Positions 9,046 through 17,940 of a stretch of 64,000 bases of DNA are shown here, piece after piece (within the stretch, counting starts at the first letter, position 1; every line of letters begins with the position of its first letter). The stretch spans positions 869,658 through 933,657 of the forward strand of contig FP929036.1 of assembly GCA_000209815.1 (NCBI GenBank), read 5' to 3'. Made by a program: the position numbers and the translations under genes. This DNA comes from Butyrivibrio fibrisolvens 16/4. Its GTDB lineage: Bacteria; Bacillota; Clostridia; Lachnospirales; Lachnospiraceae. The notes under the pieces are model-generated. The model saw only the letters and a program-made list of their open reading frames with translations. It was not told the origin of the DNA and searched no databases.

Positions 9046-10044
9046 ATGAAGGACATATACTTATTTGCAAACGGTTTAGCCGAAACCATTCGCACATTTA
9101 TAATTGCATACCTTATTCTTACATTCGTATTTACGGTATATTCAATCGCCAGAATGTATTACATTGAGCATCGCTCAAATGATGTAAAATCTGGCCTTGC
9201 CAGAGTAAAATCACTACGGTCTGTGGGACGTTTTATGCAGTTTCCTGTATATTCCATGGAGGAAATGGCAGCAAATAAACACAAGCGCGATGTTAAACTA
9301 ATGTATTTTCCTGCGGATAATCCAAAGAGCAAACGCTTTATGGTAGTTTTACCTGGTGGAGGATATGCCCATCTGTGTACAAAGCAGGAGGGATATCCTG
9401 TGGCAGCAGCTCTTAATCGAAAGGGAGTAAATGCATTTGTATTAGAATACAGAACAGGTTGTGATTGTGAGCCATTTGCTCCAATGGAGGATTTGGGAGT
9501 AGCTCTTAGATTCATTCAGGATAATTTAGATAGATTTAATGTAGAGATGGAAGGGTATGGCCTTATTGGTTTTTCAGCAGGTGGTAATTTAGCAGGAATC
9601 TTTGCCAGTCATAAGTTCGGCTATCTGGATTATCAGCTTCCAAAGCCAGGAACTGTTATTTTAGGCTATCCTTGGACCTGCGTTAATGACTGGCTACATC
9701 ATCCATATTGGAATATCTGGATTGGTTTATTAGGAATTTGGCTCAGCAACAGAGGCAGCTTTTATATGTTTGGCCTTCGCCATATCAGAAAAGGTCGCAC
9801 AATGCTTGATGTTCAAAAATACATCGAGGCAGATTATCCACCTACCTTTATGTATTCTGGCTCCTGGGACGTGCTAGTGCCTGCTAGCCGCCACGCAGAT
9901 GTATTTGATGCTGCACTTACTGAAAACGGTGTAAAGCACCTTTATGAGAAGTATTTCGGCGTTCCACACGGCATAGGTCTTGGCCTTCATACTAAGGCAG
10001 AAGGCTGGTTAGACAGGGCAGTAGAGTTTTGGGAAGAAAATTAA
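9046..10044 (+). CDS. Membrane-anchored alpha/beta-hydrolase (esterase family)
   Basis: 332 residues. One membrane helix (about 8-32) precedes an alpha/beta-hydrolase domain resembling the BD-FAE/carbohydrate-esterase group. The oxyanion segment is VVLPGGGYAHL. The nucleophile is Ser177 in GFSAGGN, the acid is probably Asp in SGSWDVLVP, and the catalytic His lies in GVPHGIG. The substrate is unknown; acyl ester or acetylated sugar hydrolysis is inference. It stands alone, flanked on both sides by the REP-like repeat, with a ribosome site (AGTAGGAG) before ATG 9046. Confidence 0.82.
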   Translation: MKDIYLFANGLAETIRTFIIAYLILTFVFTVYSIARMYYIEHRSNDVKSGLARVKSLRSVGRFMQFPVYSMEEMAANKHKRDVKLMYFPADNPKSKRFMVVLPGGGYAHLCTKQEGYPVAAALNRKGVNAFVLEYRTGCDCEPFAPMEDLGVALRFIQDNLDRFNVEMEGYGLIGFSAGGNLAGIFASHKFGYLDYQLPKPGTVILGYPWTCVNDWLHHPYWNIWIGLLGIWLSNRGSFYMFGLRHIRKGRTMLDVQKYIEADYPPTFMYSGSWDVLVPASRHADVFDAALTENGVKHLYEKYFGVPHGIGLGLHTKAEGWLDRAVEFWEEN

Positions 10045-10095
10045 GCCTTCCCCCTCTAGGGGGAAGGTGTCGACGAAGTCGACGGATGAGGGGAA
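10045..10095 (+). repeat. REP-like dispersed repeat, copy 2
   Basis: CCTTCCCCC/GGGGGAAGG (10046-10054/10059-10067) plus GTCGAC-GAA-GTCGAC (10069-10083), then GGATGAGGGGAA. It starts one base after the esterase stop codon and may also act as a transcript end, though no T tract follows. Confidence 0.85.
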
Positions 10096-10211
10096 TACAA
10101 ATTCTATTTTTCATAGATTCTGATTCTACCCGGATTCTAGCATACATAGGTACATTTCTTACGTTTTTAATATAACCTTAAGGTGTAACAGTTAGAACGT
10201 CAGGAGGTCAC

Positions 10212-10967
10212 ATGTTAGATTTAACAAAGACTGGTTCATTTATTTCTGAAATGAGAAAGGAAAAGGGGCTCACTCAAAAGCAGCTTGCAGATTTGGTAGG
10301 TGTTAGTGATAAAGCAGTTTCCAGATGGGAAACAGGCAAAGGCCTGCCGGATACTAGCATAATGCCTGAACTATGTAAGGCTCTTGATATTAATATAAAT
10401 GAACTATTGTCTGGTGAACGCTTGAACCCTGAGGCTTATCGTGGAAAGGCGGAAGAGATTATGGTTGATTTAGTAAAGGATGTACAGAATAATAGTAAAG
10501 CCAGAAAGGCAGAACTATTGGGTTTGATTTTTGGCGTGCTGCTTCTGCTAATAGGTTTATTTGGAATTATGATAGTGGGTGGCAGCCAGATAGTATACTT
10601 TATTGATGCTCCATCTTTTGTTATGGTGCTGGCAATTCAGTTAATTATACTTGCAGCTGGCGGCCAGATTGGAAGTTTTGTTAAGGCATTTAAGCTTGTT
10701 TTTAGAAGTAAAAGTCTTGCTGAAAGTGAGCTTATGGAAAATGTGGCTAAATGTGAGTATGCAATAAAAATTGCACAAAAGGCTGCAATACTGGGTGGAG
10801 TAATCTCTAGCATCATTGGATTTGTTACAGTGTTTGCCATCGTATGGCGCAAGGCTTATGATGTCCTTGGCCCAAACATGGCAGTAGCTGTATTGTCACT
10901 TTTCTATGGCGTGCTATTCGCACTACTTCTGATACCAATTCAGGGCAGGTTGCATAATATGAAGTAA
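10212..10967 (+). CDS. XRE-family regulator with C-terminal membrane domain
   Basis: 251 residues. Residues about 8-65 are a Cro/CI helix-turn-helix (LTQKQLADLVGVSDKAVSRWE). The C-terminal 150 residues carry about four hydrophobic helices, so this is a membrane-tethered DNA-binding protein. The signal sensed is unknown. AGGAGGTC precedes the ATG. It is monocistronic, between a REP-like repeat and its own terminator. Confidence 0.85.
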   Translation: MLDLTKTGSFISEMRKEKGLTQKQLADLVGVSDKAVSRWETGKGLPDTSIMPELCKALDININELLSGERLNPEAYRGKAEEIMVDLVKDVQNNSKARKAELLGLIFGVLLLLIGLFGIMIVGGSQIVYFIDAPSFVMVLAIQLIILAAGGQIGSFVKAFKLVFRSKSLAESELMENVAKCEYAIKIAQKAAILGGVISSIIGFVTVFAIVWRKAYDVLGPNMAVAVLSLFYGVLFALLLIPIQGRLHNMK

Positions 10968-10983
10968 AATAGGGGTTTAGACG

Positions 10984-11015
10984 AGGAACTTAGTTTATTG
11001 CTAAGTTCCTTTTTT
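10984..11015 (+). terminator. Terminator of the XRE gene
   Basis: AGGAACTTAG/CTAAGTTCCT, a perfect 10-bp stem with a 7-nt loop, followed by a T tract. Confidence 0.92.
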
Positions 11016-11037
11016 CTTCATCTAGCTTGTTACATTG

Positions 11038-11113
11038 TATATGGCTTTGCCACCAGTCAAGAGCAAGCCCTGCGGGAGCTTCGCTCTCTTGACTAGGCGC
11101 CTGCAGCCATATA
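11038..11113. repeat. Intergenic nested inverted repeat
   Basis: The outer arms TATATGGCT (11038-11046) and AGCCATATA (11105-11113) are exact inverse copies. Inside them AGTCAAGAG (11055-11063) pairs with CTCTTGACT (11086-11094), and AAGC/GCTT pair further in. The 76-bp whole could form a cruciform or an RNA hairpin. No T tract and no coding frame. Function unknown. Confidence 0.6.
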
Positions 11114-11181
11114 AAAAGTAATCAAGCCAGCTGAAGAAATGGGGTTGTGGCGCCCGACACATGTGGCAAGCAGGTTGAAGC

Positions 11182-11218
11182 AAAAAAGAGGCATCGCCAA
11201 CAAATGACGATGCCTCTT
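11182..11218 (-). terminator. Terminator of the cytidylate-kinase-like gene
   Basis: Read on the minus strand, AAGAGGCATCG and CGATGCCTCTT form an 11-bp stem followed by six Ts. Confidence 0.92.
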
Positions 11219-11233
11219 CAGCTAATCCTCTAT

Positions 11234-11836
11234 TTATTCTGGAAATGCTTCTGCAAGCTCACAGATTGTCTTTACACACGTCTCTTCTCCAAGTGAACCA
11301 CTGTCTAGGATGACGTCATATTCTCTAAAGTCTCCCCAGTTTTTATCAGTGTAATACTTGTAGTATGTTTTACGCTGCTTGTCTTTTTTAGCTAGGCGCT
11401 TTTCAATACTGACATTCTCAATATTTTCGTAGCGCTCTAATACACGTTTCTTGCGGTGTTCCATATCTGCATGAATCATTACGTTCATGCATCTGATACC
11501 TTCTTTGCGGAGGATATAATCGGCACAGCGTCCTACGATAACGCAAGGTCCTTTCTTGGCACACTCTAAAATAACTTTCTTCTGTGCAATGAATATCTCA
11601 TCCTGTGGGCTTTGGAAATACATCGTTCCAGCTGCTGATATATCAAACCACATTGCTGTTGAGGAAGTATATTCGCCTTGAGTTTCAATAAGCTCTTTTG
11701 CATAGCCGCTTTCTATAGCAACTCTATTAACAATCTCTCCATCATAGAAAGGGATGTTTAATTTATTTGCTACAGCTTCCCCAATGCTATGACCACCGCT
11801 GCCAAATTCTCTTGAAATAGTAATTACTGGATACAT
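11234..11836 (-). CDS. Cytidylate kinase-like family protein
   Basis: 200 residues after choosing ATG 11836, which sits 6 nt from GGAGGG; an in-frame TTG 15 bp upstream is covered by that ribosome site. The N-terminus ITISREFGSGGHSIG is the P-loop of the cytidylate-kinase-like AAA family, a nucleoside/nucleotide kinase group distinct from housekeeping Cmk. GRCADYIL and RKKRVLERY (LID-like) are also typical. True substrate unknown. It lies downstream of the arginase-like gene on the same strand. Confidence 0.85.
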   Translation of the reverse strand: MYPVITISREFGSGGHSIGEAVANKLNIPFYDGEIVNRVAIESGYAKELIETQGEYTSSTAMWFDISAAGTMYFQSPQDEIFIAQKKVILECAKKGPCVIVGRCADYILRKEGIRCMNVMIHADMEHRKKRVLERYENIENVSIEKRLAKKDKQRKTYYKYYTDKNWGDFREYDVILDSGSLGEETCVKTICELAEAFPE

Positions 11837-11873
11837 AGTGGTTCCCTCCAATCCAATTATTCTTATCTATATT

Positions 11874-12527
11874 TTAATAATTTTCGGATAAAAAGTCAAA
11901 AAGAGTTGCATTTGTCAGATTATTAATTTCGGCACCACTTGAGGCGTTTTCTCCGCTATCACCACATATGTCTACACCGATTATTTTTCTATTAACAGAT
12001 AATTGAGACAACATATCAAGCATAGTAGTAAGGGACATATTACCCTGATCCCAATCTGTGATGGCATCATCTGTAGAAAGAACATCCTTATCTATGGAAA
12101 TATATAGCGGAAGATCAGTAGGAATATCATTGATAGGCACTTCTTCACCAACACCATAGGTGTAGACATTCTTTAAGTGAGGAAGAGTCTCCGTTGCCTC
12201 TAGAACCCACCCGCCACAGGAGGTAATCATACCAAAACTAGGGGGCTGATTATCAGGATGATGATCAAAAAGAACAAGGTTGAAATCTGTATCAACTTTC
12301 ATAAGCCATAGCAAAGAAAGATAATGATAGTTGCCAGAATCTATAAAATGTATTCCTTCAGCGCTAAAAGGCACAAGCTGGCTAATAATGGTTTCCTTGG
12401 CTAGGTCATCCAAATAGCAGCGTGTGCCTTCTATTGATCTACAATCTAATATGTGACAATTATTTATTGATTTATAGAATGACTGAAGCTCGTAAGCTTC
12501 AGTCATTTTCATAATTACAGTATTCAT
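11874..12527 (-). CDS. Arginase/ureohydrolase-fold protein
   Basis: 217 residues, shorter than classical arginases (about 300). LVLFDHHPDN and YISIDKDVL match the metal-binding DxHxD and SxDxDxxDP segments, though altered, and IIGVDICGD matches the C-terminal acidic segment. This suggests an atypical family member with uncertain substrate (arginine, agmatine, formyl-amino acid or none). The ATG lies 4 nt after the trkH stop with no clear ribosome site, suggesting coupling to the K+ uptake genes. Confidence 0.7.
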   Translation of the reverse strand: MNTVIMKMTEAYELQSFYKSINNCHILDCRSIEGTRCYLDDLAKETIISQLVPFSAEGIHFIDSGNYHYLSLLWLMKVDTDFNLVLFDHHPDNQPPSFGMITSCGGWVLEATETLPHLKNVYTYGVGEEVPINDIPTDLPLYISIDKDVLSTDDAITDWDQGNMSLTTMLDMLSQLSVNRKIIGVDICGDSGENASSGAEINNLTNATLFDFLSENY

Positions 12528-12530
12528 AAA

Positions 12531-14032
12531 TTAGAAATCTTCGTTTAAAACCTTTCCAGCGTGTTTTAATTCCTTTAAACGACGCTTTGCAAACAAATCC
12601 TGCCAAATATTTGGATGGAAGAGCATCAGTATTGGGAAAAGCTCAAGTCTTCCTGCTAACATATCAATTATCAATATAATCTTTGATAAGTCAGTAAAGA
12701 ACAGGAAGTTTTTAGTAGGACCAACCATGCTAAGACCAGGTCCAATGTTACTCATACAAGCAATTACTGCAGTAAAAATTGTTGAGAAATCTAAATTCTC
12801 GAAAGATAAAATAAAAGCACTTACAAAGAATACAAGCATAAATGTTCCAAAGAAAACATTGTTTGAACGAACTGTATCATGTGTTACAGGCTTACCATCC
12901 ATAAGTGTCTTGCGAACACTACGAGGATGGATGTAGCTGATAAGCTCTTTGTGTACAGCCTTTCCCATAAGAATAAAGCGGGAAACTTTGATACCACCAC
13001 CAGTTGAGCCAGCGCAAGCACCGATGAACATAAGCAGTACTAAAACACATCGGCTTGTTTGTGGCCAGGCAGCGAAATCGGCTGTAGAAAATCCTGTTGA
13101 GGACTGGATTGATGTAACCTGAAAGGCTGCCTTTGTAAGGGCATCAAAAAGTCCAGCGCTACAACTAAGAGTATTTACAGTAATAATTCCAATAGAGATG
13201 AGTGTTAGAAGAGAATACATTCTAACTTCTTCCATACGGAAAGCATCTCTTGCATGATGGAATAGCACGTAGTAGTAAAAGTTAAAGTTTACACCAAAGA
13301 TAAACATAAATATTGCAACTATCCACTGACAGGCTACATTAAATCCACCAATACTGCTTGAGTAGATACCAAAGCCTCCGGTACCTGCTGTTGCGATACC
13401 AGTGTTTATAGCCTCGAAAGGTGTCATACCTGCTAAAAGAAGAAGGATGATTTCTAAGGCACATAAACCAAGATAAATTAGATAAAGCATCTGAGCTGTA
13501 TTTTTAACTTTGGAACAAGCTTTCCTACTGAAGGACCTGGTGATTCAGCCTTCATAAGATTGAAGGAACCATCACCTCCGGCAAGTGGTATTACTGAAAG
13601 AAGGAATACCAAAACACCCATACCACCAACAAGGTGGGTGAAGCTTCGCCAGAACAGTGAAGCGTGTGATAGTGCCTCAACATTTTCAAGTATTGATGCT
13701 CCGGTGGTTGTAAAACCAGAAACTGTTTCAAATAATGCGTCGATGTAGTGTGGAATCTCATTTGAAAGCCAAAGTGGAATGGCACCTAAAGCTGACAAAA
13801 TAACCCAGGCTGCACCGGTGCAGAAGAAACCTTCCTTTAAATAAAAGGAGCTTTCCTTCGGTTTAAGGTAGCTGTTAATGATTCCTGCGATGATACAAGG
13901 GATAGCAACCACGAGATAATTTGACCAAACATTTTCGTGATAAATAAGAGCTACGATAACCGGCAATAATAAAAATAATCCTATAAATCCTACTACATAT
14001 AATAGGATGAAACGAATTATGGAAGTGTTCAT
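12531..14032 (-). pseudogene. trkH: Potassium uptake membrane subunit TrkH, frameshifted
   Basis: Ion-translocating subunit of the Trk K+ uptake system. Together the two frames make a full-length protein. The first part (14032-13478) has early membrane helices and the pore segment ETVSGFTTTGAS. The second (13490-12531) holds GIATAGTGGFG, SIQSSTGFSTAD and CMSNIGPGLS, the remaining pore loops. The break is after PKLK, in five As on the minus strand (13501-13505); one added A restores KLKNTAQMLYLIY. No ribosome site precedes ATG 13490. Sequencing error is the simplest reading. It pairs with trkA 6 bp upstream. Confidence 0.85.
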
Positions 14033-14038
14033 TTCCTA

Positions 14039-15427
14039 TTACCTCAATGTATCTAATATTGTGCCAAATCCAGTATGAGTGGTAACAACCATAACAGTAT
14101 CACCGACCTCAATGGTATCAGAACCACTTGGAATGATGATAGTACCATTTCTATTAATAAAGGCAATTAAAACATTGTCCTTGAACTGTAAAACTGAGAA
14201 TGGTACGCCAGTTGCATTTGACTTTTCTTTGATGTTGAACTCGATAGCCTCAACCTTTCTATCGAAGAGATGATAGAGTGTGAGAATATCATTTCCATCA
14301 CCAGAAGCACTCTTAGCACGTACATATGCAATGATTGATTCGGCTGTGATATGACGAGGATATACAACAGAGCCAAGATTAAGCTGTGACAAAACGTTAT
14401 CAAAATTAATACGGTTGACCTTTGTTACAACCTTGGCATTACTAACCTGATTTGCATAGAGTGTAAGCAGGATGTTTTCCTCATCAATTCCTGTAAGAGG
14501 TACAAAGCTTTCTACGTACTCAATGCCTTCCTCGTGAAGAAGTGACTCATCACCACCATCACCATTTATGATAGTTGCCTTTGGAAGGGCGATAGAAAGT
14601 TCCTCACAGCGCTCCTTGTTTCTTTCGATTATGCGAACGTTAATACGGGCCTGAAGAAGAAGCTTTGCTAAATAGAAAGAAGCCTTTCCACCACCAACAA
14701 TAAGACAATCCTTAACCTGGCGTGTCTTGAATCCTATTTCATTCAAGAAGGTGCGGGCAAAACGACGGGCACCTACTGCACATACAATGTCATTTGTCTG
14801 TAATACGAAATCACCTGTAGGAATGATAACCTCTGAACCTCGTTTTACAGCTGTAATTAAAACCTTTCCAGAAGTGTTAGAATTAAGATTTTTGATGGCG
14901 AGTCCATTAAGAATATTGCCTTCTTCAATCTTAAATTCAACCATTTCGGCCTGACCGTGAGCGAATGAAGAAACCTCTAATGTAGAAGGAAGTGAGAGAA
15001 TAGAAGAAATCTCTCTGGCTGCCTCAAACTCAGGGTTAATAATCATTACAAGACCAAGTTTTTCTTGAAGGTATGAAATTTCTTTTGAATAATCTGGATT
15101 TCGAACTCTGGCGATAGATGCACAATCACCTACCTGCTTCGCAATAGTGCAGCAAAGTAGATTAAGCTCATCAGAGTTTGTAACTGCGATGATAAGATCG
15201 GCATCCTTAATACCTGCTTCAAGCTGAATGCTGTAGCTGGCGCCATTTCCCTGAATGCCCATAATATCATAGAGATTTGTAAGATTATCAATTCTGTCCT
15301 GGTTTTGATCAATGACAACTATATCGTGACCTTCATTAGACAGTCTATCAACAAGGGTGCGACCAACTTTACCGCATCCTACGATAATAATCTTAAGCCC
15401 TCTTTTTTGGGACGAATTAAAAAGCAT
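14039..15427 (-). CDS. trkA: Trk K+ uptake regulatory subunit TrkA
   Basis: Cytoplasmic NAD(H)-binding gating subunit of the Trk system, 462 residues in two RCK repeats. The first Rossmann motif is IIIVGCGKVGRTL (about 13-25) and the second CLIVGGGKASFYL (about 238-250). Each is followed by an RCK-C segment (EVIIPTGDFVLQTND; GTIIIPSGSDTIEVGD). Start ATG 15427 has GGAGG on the minus strand. It is the first gene of a trkA-trkH-arginase-like run. The leader contains a palindrome over the -10 box and a hairpin. Confidence 0.95.
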   Translation of the reverse strand: MLFNSSQKRGLKIIIVGCGKVGRTLVDRLSNEGHDIVVIDQNQDRIDNLTNLYDIMGIQGNGASYSIQLEAGIKDADLIIAVTNSDELNLLCCTIAKQVGDCASIARVRNPDYSKEISYLQEKLGLVMIINPEFEAAREISSILSLPSTLEVSSFAHGQAEMVEFKIEEGNILNGLAIKNLNSNTSGKVLITAVKRGSEVIIPTGDFVLQTNDIVCAVGARRFARTFLNEIGFKTRQVKDCLIVGGGKASFYLAKLLLQARINVRIIERNKERCEELSIALPKATIINGDGGDESLLHEEGIEYVESFVPLTGIDEENILLTLYANQVSNAKVVTKVNRINFDNVLSQLNLGSVVYPRHITAESIIAYVRAKSASGDGNDILTLYHLFDRKVEAIEFNIKEKSNATGVPFSVLQFKDNVLIAFINRNGTIIIPSGSDTIEVGDTVMVVTTHTGFGTILDTLR

Positions 15428-15439
15428 GATATTGCCTCC

Positions 15440-15469
15440 AAAAAAATTTTAGGAGATAACATAATCTCC
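15440..15469 (-). promoter_or_regulatory. Leader hairpin with T tract before trkA
   Basis: On the minus strand GGAGAT/ATCTCC (6-bp stem, 6-nt loop) is followed by TAAAA and seven Ts, then the trkA ribosome site. It resembles a weak terminator placed before the gene; attenuation is possible but unsupported. Confidence 0.35.
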
Positions 15470-15506
15470 CATATGATAATTTAATCCATATGGGGTAAAA
15501 GTTCAA
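15469..15506 (-). promoter_or_regulatory. trkA promoter with overlapping palindrome
   Basis: Minus strand: TTGAAC (15506-15501), 17-bp spacer, TAAATT (15483-15478). CCATATG and CATATGG (15469-15475/15487-15493) form an inverted repeat spanning the -10 box, a candidate operator. Confidence 0.55.
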
Positions 15507-15550
15507 GTTAAATCCGTACATCGACGCGCCTTGTAATCCTTTGAGCGGCG

Positions 15551-16009
15551 CTATAGAGGGAGTTTTAGATATTTAGAATCTTTATCGAAGAAATTATCGA
15601 ATTTTTCCTTGCTGTAATTTTTGCTGGCAGATTCATAGACAGAAAGAGAGCCATCTTTTGTTACGGTGATTCCTATCTTTTGGAGTTGGCTTGCGTATTC
15701 CTTATTAAGGCTTTTAATCTTAGAGACAGCATTCTTAACAGATGTGCTGTTGCTTGCATATTTTGCGCCGGAAGATATTGTGTTATTAACTGCATCAGCA
15801 AATGCAGTTAGCTTTTCCTGAACATGCTCATCTGTGGCATCTGAAAAAGAATAATCCTGTAGCTTTCTAACAGCATTACGAAGAGCACTTGCATCGGCAA
15901 AGGAAAGGGTGCCCTTTGTGGCATCATTTCTCTGAGAGCCTTTTACAAGTGGAGAGTATCTTCCATAATATAGTCTTAATGATAATGAATTGGTGACACT
16001 AATGCTCAT
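15551..16009 (-). CDS. Uncharacterised 152-residue protein
   Basis: Not recognised as a named family. No signal peptide or membrane helix. The central part (about 45-100) is Ala/Ser/Lys-rich and predicted helical (DASALRNAVRKLQDY, VSKIKSLNKEYASQLQ). The segment KIGITVTKDGSLSVYE recalls flagellar cap (FliD)-type C-termini, which contain a similar phrase, but this is only a resemblance. AGGAG precedes the ATG. It is divergent from guaA and 123 bp from trkA. Confidence 0.6.
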   Translation of the reverse strand: MSISVTNSLSLRLYYGRYSPLVKGSQRNDATKGTLSFADASALRNAVRKLQDYSFSDATDEHVQEKLTAFADAVNNTISSGAKYASNSTSVKNAVSKIKSLNKEYASQLQKIGITVTKDGSLSVYESASKNYSKEKFDNFFDKDSKYLKLPL

Positions 16010-16091
16010 GGATAACTCCTGTAAATGCTACATAGTTACAATTATCTATAGAGGATATCGGACAAAGATGATAAATTATTAATAATAACTG

Positions 16092-16120
16092 TTGAAGATT
16101 TGGACGAAAGCATATATTAT
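16092..16120 (+). promoter_or_regulatory. guaA promoter
   Basis: TTGAAG (16092-16097), 17-bp spacer, TATTAT (16115-16120); the start is about 36 bp before the guaA ATG, too short for a purine riboswitch. Confidence 0.7.
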
Positions 16121-16162
16121 ATAGGAAATTTAAATATAAATTCTATTTAGAAGGAGCAGCTA

Positions 16163-17710
16163 ATGAATCAGGAAAAAGTCATTGTTATTGACTTTGGTGG
16201 CCAGTACAATCAGTTAGTGGCACGCCGCGTCAGAGAATGTAACGTCTATTGTGAAATCTATTCTTATCGTACCCCGCTTGAACAAATCAAAGAAATGAAT
16301 CCCGCAGGTATTATTTTAACTGGTGGACCAAATTCTTGCTATGAGGAAGGTGCACCTACATACACTAAGGAGCTTTTTGAGCTTGGTATTCCAGTGCTTG
16401 GTCTTTGCTATGGTGCTCAGCTTATGATGCACGTACTTGGTGGAAAGGTTGAAAAGGCCCCAGTTAGAGAATATGGCAAGACAGAGACTTTCATCGATGG
16501 TGCAGAGGATACACTTTTTGCAGGCGTTGATAAATCTACAATCGTTTGGATGAGTCACTTCGACTACATCTCAAAGGTTGCTCCTGGTTTTGAGATAATT
16601 GCTCACACAGCAGACTGCCCTGTTGCAGCATCAGCATGTGAGGAGAAAAAGCTTTATGCTATCCAGTTCCACCCAGAGGTACTTCATACTGTTCAGGGTA
16701 AGGACATTTTATTTAATTTTGTACGTAATATTTGTGGCACTGCAGGTGAGTGGCGTATGGATTCCTTCGTAGAGCATACTATTGAGGAGATTCGTCAGCG
16801 TGTAGGCGACGGCAAGGTTTTACTTGCTCTTTCTGGTGGTGTTGATTCATCAGTACTTGCAGCTCTTCTTGCAAAGGCTATTGGAAAGCAGCTTACTTGC
16901 GTATTTGTAGATCACGGCCTTCTTCGTAAAAACGAAGGCGACGAGGTTGAAAGCGTATTTGGTGAGGCAGGTTCCTTCGATATTAATTTTGTTCGTGTAA
17001 ATGCTGCAGAGCGTTATTACGCAAAGCTTGCTGGAGTTACTGAACCAGAGCAGAAGCGTAAGATTATAGGTGAGGAATTCATCCGTGTATTCGAGGAAGA
17101 GGCTAAAAAGATTGGCACTGTAGACTTCCTCGCACAGGGAACAATTTATCCTGACGTTGTAGAGTCAGGACTTGGCGGTGAGTCAGTAGTTATCAAGTCT
17201 CACCACAATGTAGGTGGTCTTCCAGATTATGTTGATTTCAAGGAAATCATTGAGCCACTTAGAAACCTTTTTAAGGATGAGGTTCGTAAGGTTGGTCTTG
17301 AGCTTGGCTTGCCAGAATACCTTGTATTCCGTCAGCCATTCCCAGGCCCAGGCCTTGGCATTCGTATCATCGGCGAGGTTACAGCAGAAAAGGTTCGCAT
17401 CGTTCAGGATGCTGATTATATTTATCGTACTGAGCTTGCTGAGGCTGGTCTTAAGAAGCTTCCAGATCAGTATTTTGCAGCTCTTTCAAACATGCGCTCA
17501 GTAGGCGTTATGGGTGATGAGCGTACTTACGATTACGCAGTAGTCCTTCGTGCAGTTGAGACTATCGACTTTATGACAGCAGAAGCTTCTGAGATTCCAT
17601 TCGAAGTACTACAGCGTGTTATGAGCCGCATCATCAACGAGGTTAAGGGCGTTAACCGCGTAATGTATGATTTGACATCGAAGCCACCAGGAACTGTGGA
17701 ACTGGAGTAG
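16163..17710 (+). CDS. guaA: GMP synthase (glutamine-hydrolysing)
   Basis: Converts XMP to GMP using glutamine and ATP in the cytoplasm. 515 residues, full length. The class I amidotransferase domain has Cys82 in GLCYGAQ and His170/Glu172 in QFHPEV. The ATP pyrophosphatase P-loop SGGVDSS is at 224-230. The C-terminal dimerisation domain ends KPPGTVELE, the canonical GuaA terminus. GAAGGAGC precedes the ATG. Monocistronic, with its own promoter and terminator. Confidence 0.98.
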   Translation: MNQEKVIVIDFGGQYNQLVARRVRECNVYCEIYSYRTPLEQIKEMNPAGIILTGGPNSCYEEGAPTYTKELFELGIPVLGLCYGAQLMMHVLGGKVEKAPVREYGKTETFIDGAEDTLFAGVDKSTIVWMSHFDYISKVAPGFEIIAHTADCPVAASACEEKKLYAIQFHPEVLHTVQGKDILFNFVRNICGTAGEWRMDSFVEHTIEEIRQRVGDGKVLLALSGGVDSSVLAALLAKAIGKQLTCVFVDHGLLRKNEGDEVESVFGEAGSFDINFVRVNAAERYYAKLAGVTEPEQKRKIIGEEFIRVFEEEAKKIGTVDFLAQGTIYPDVVESGLGGESVVIKSHHNVGGLPDYVDFKEIIEPLRNLFKDEVRKVGLELGLPEYLVFRQPFPGPGLGIRIIGEVTAEKVRIVQDADYIYRTELAEAGLKKLPDQYFAALSNMRSVGVMGDERTYDYAVVLRAVETIDFMTAEASEIPFEVLQRVMSRIINEVKGVNRVMYDLTSKPPGTVELE

Positions 17711-17717
17711 GTTTTAG

Positions 17718-17759
17718 GCCCCGAGAACATTGGATTTTCAATGTTCTCGGGGCTTTTTT
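17718..17759 (+). terminator. guaA terminator
   Basis: A perfect 15-bp GC-rich stem (17718-17732/17739-17753) with 6-nt loop and six Ts. Confidence 0.95.
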
Positions 17760-17791
17760 GTTTTTGCTTTGATATTCTCTTTTTAGTCTGC

Positions 17792-17820
17792 TTGACAAAT
17801 CACGCAGGAAGCGTTATATT
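17792..17820 (+). promoter_or_regulatory. Strong promoter driving array 1 and the nuclease-like gene
   Basis: TTGACA (17792-17797), exact 17-bp spacer, TATATT (17815-17820). The predicted start near 17827 gives a leader of about 410 nt before the next coding region, which contains the whole inverted-hexamer array. Confidence 0.75.
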
Positions 17821-17860
17821 ATTACTCTAGCAATGAATAATATTCTATTTTTATCACTTT

Positions 17861-17889
17861 TGTGGCAGCTCGCCACAGTTTTCCTTTTT
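17861..17889 (+). terminator. Terminator-like hairpin in the array leader
   Basis: TGTGGC-AGCTC-GCCACA followed by GTTTTCCTTTTT. It would end most transcripts at about 60 nt, making either a short RNA or an attenuator ahead of the array. The stem is only 6 bp, so the strength is uncertain. Confidence 0.5.
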
Positions 17890-17940
17890 AAAATATTATT
17901 TTAAGGGAGTTTATTAAGAAAAAATTGGAGAGTACTCTTG

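Noticed and set aside
13478-13510. Programmed -1 ribosomal frameshift in trkH
   Set aside because: A slip on AAAAA would restore the frame, but the same kind of break recurs in many unrelated genes of the window, so a systematic homopolymer error is more likely.
15428-15550. c-di-AMP (ydaO-type) riboswitch before trkA
   Set aside because: K+ uptake genes often have one, but the promoter start leaves only about 45 nt of leader, too short for the known fold.
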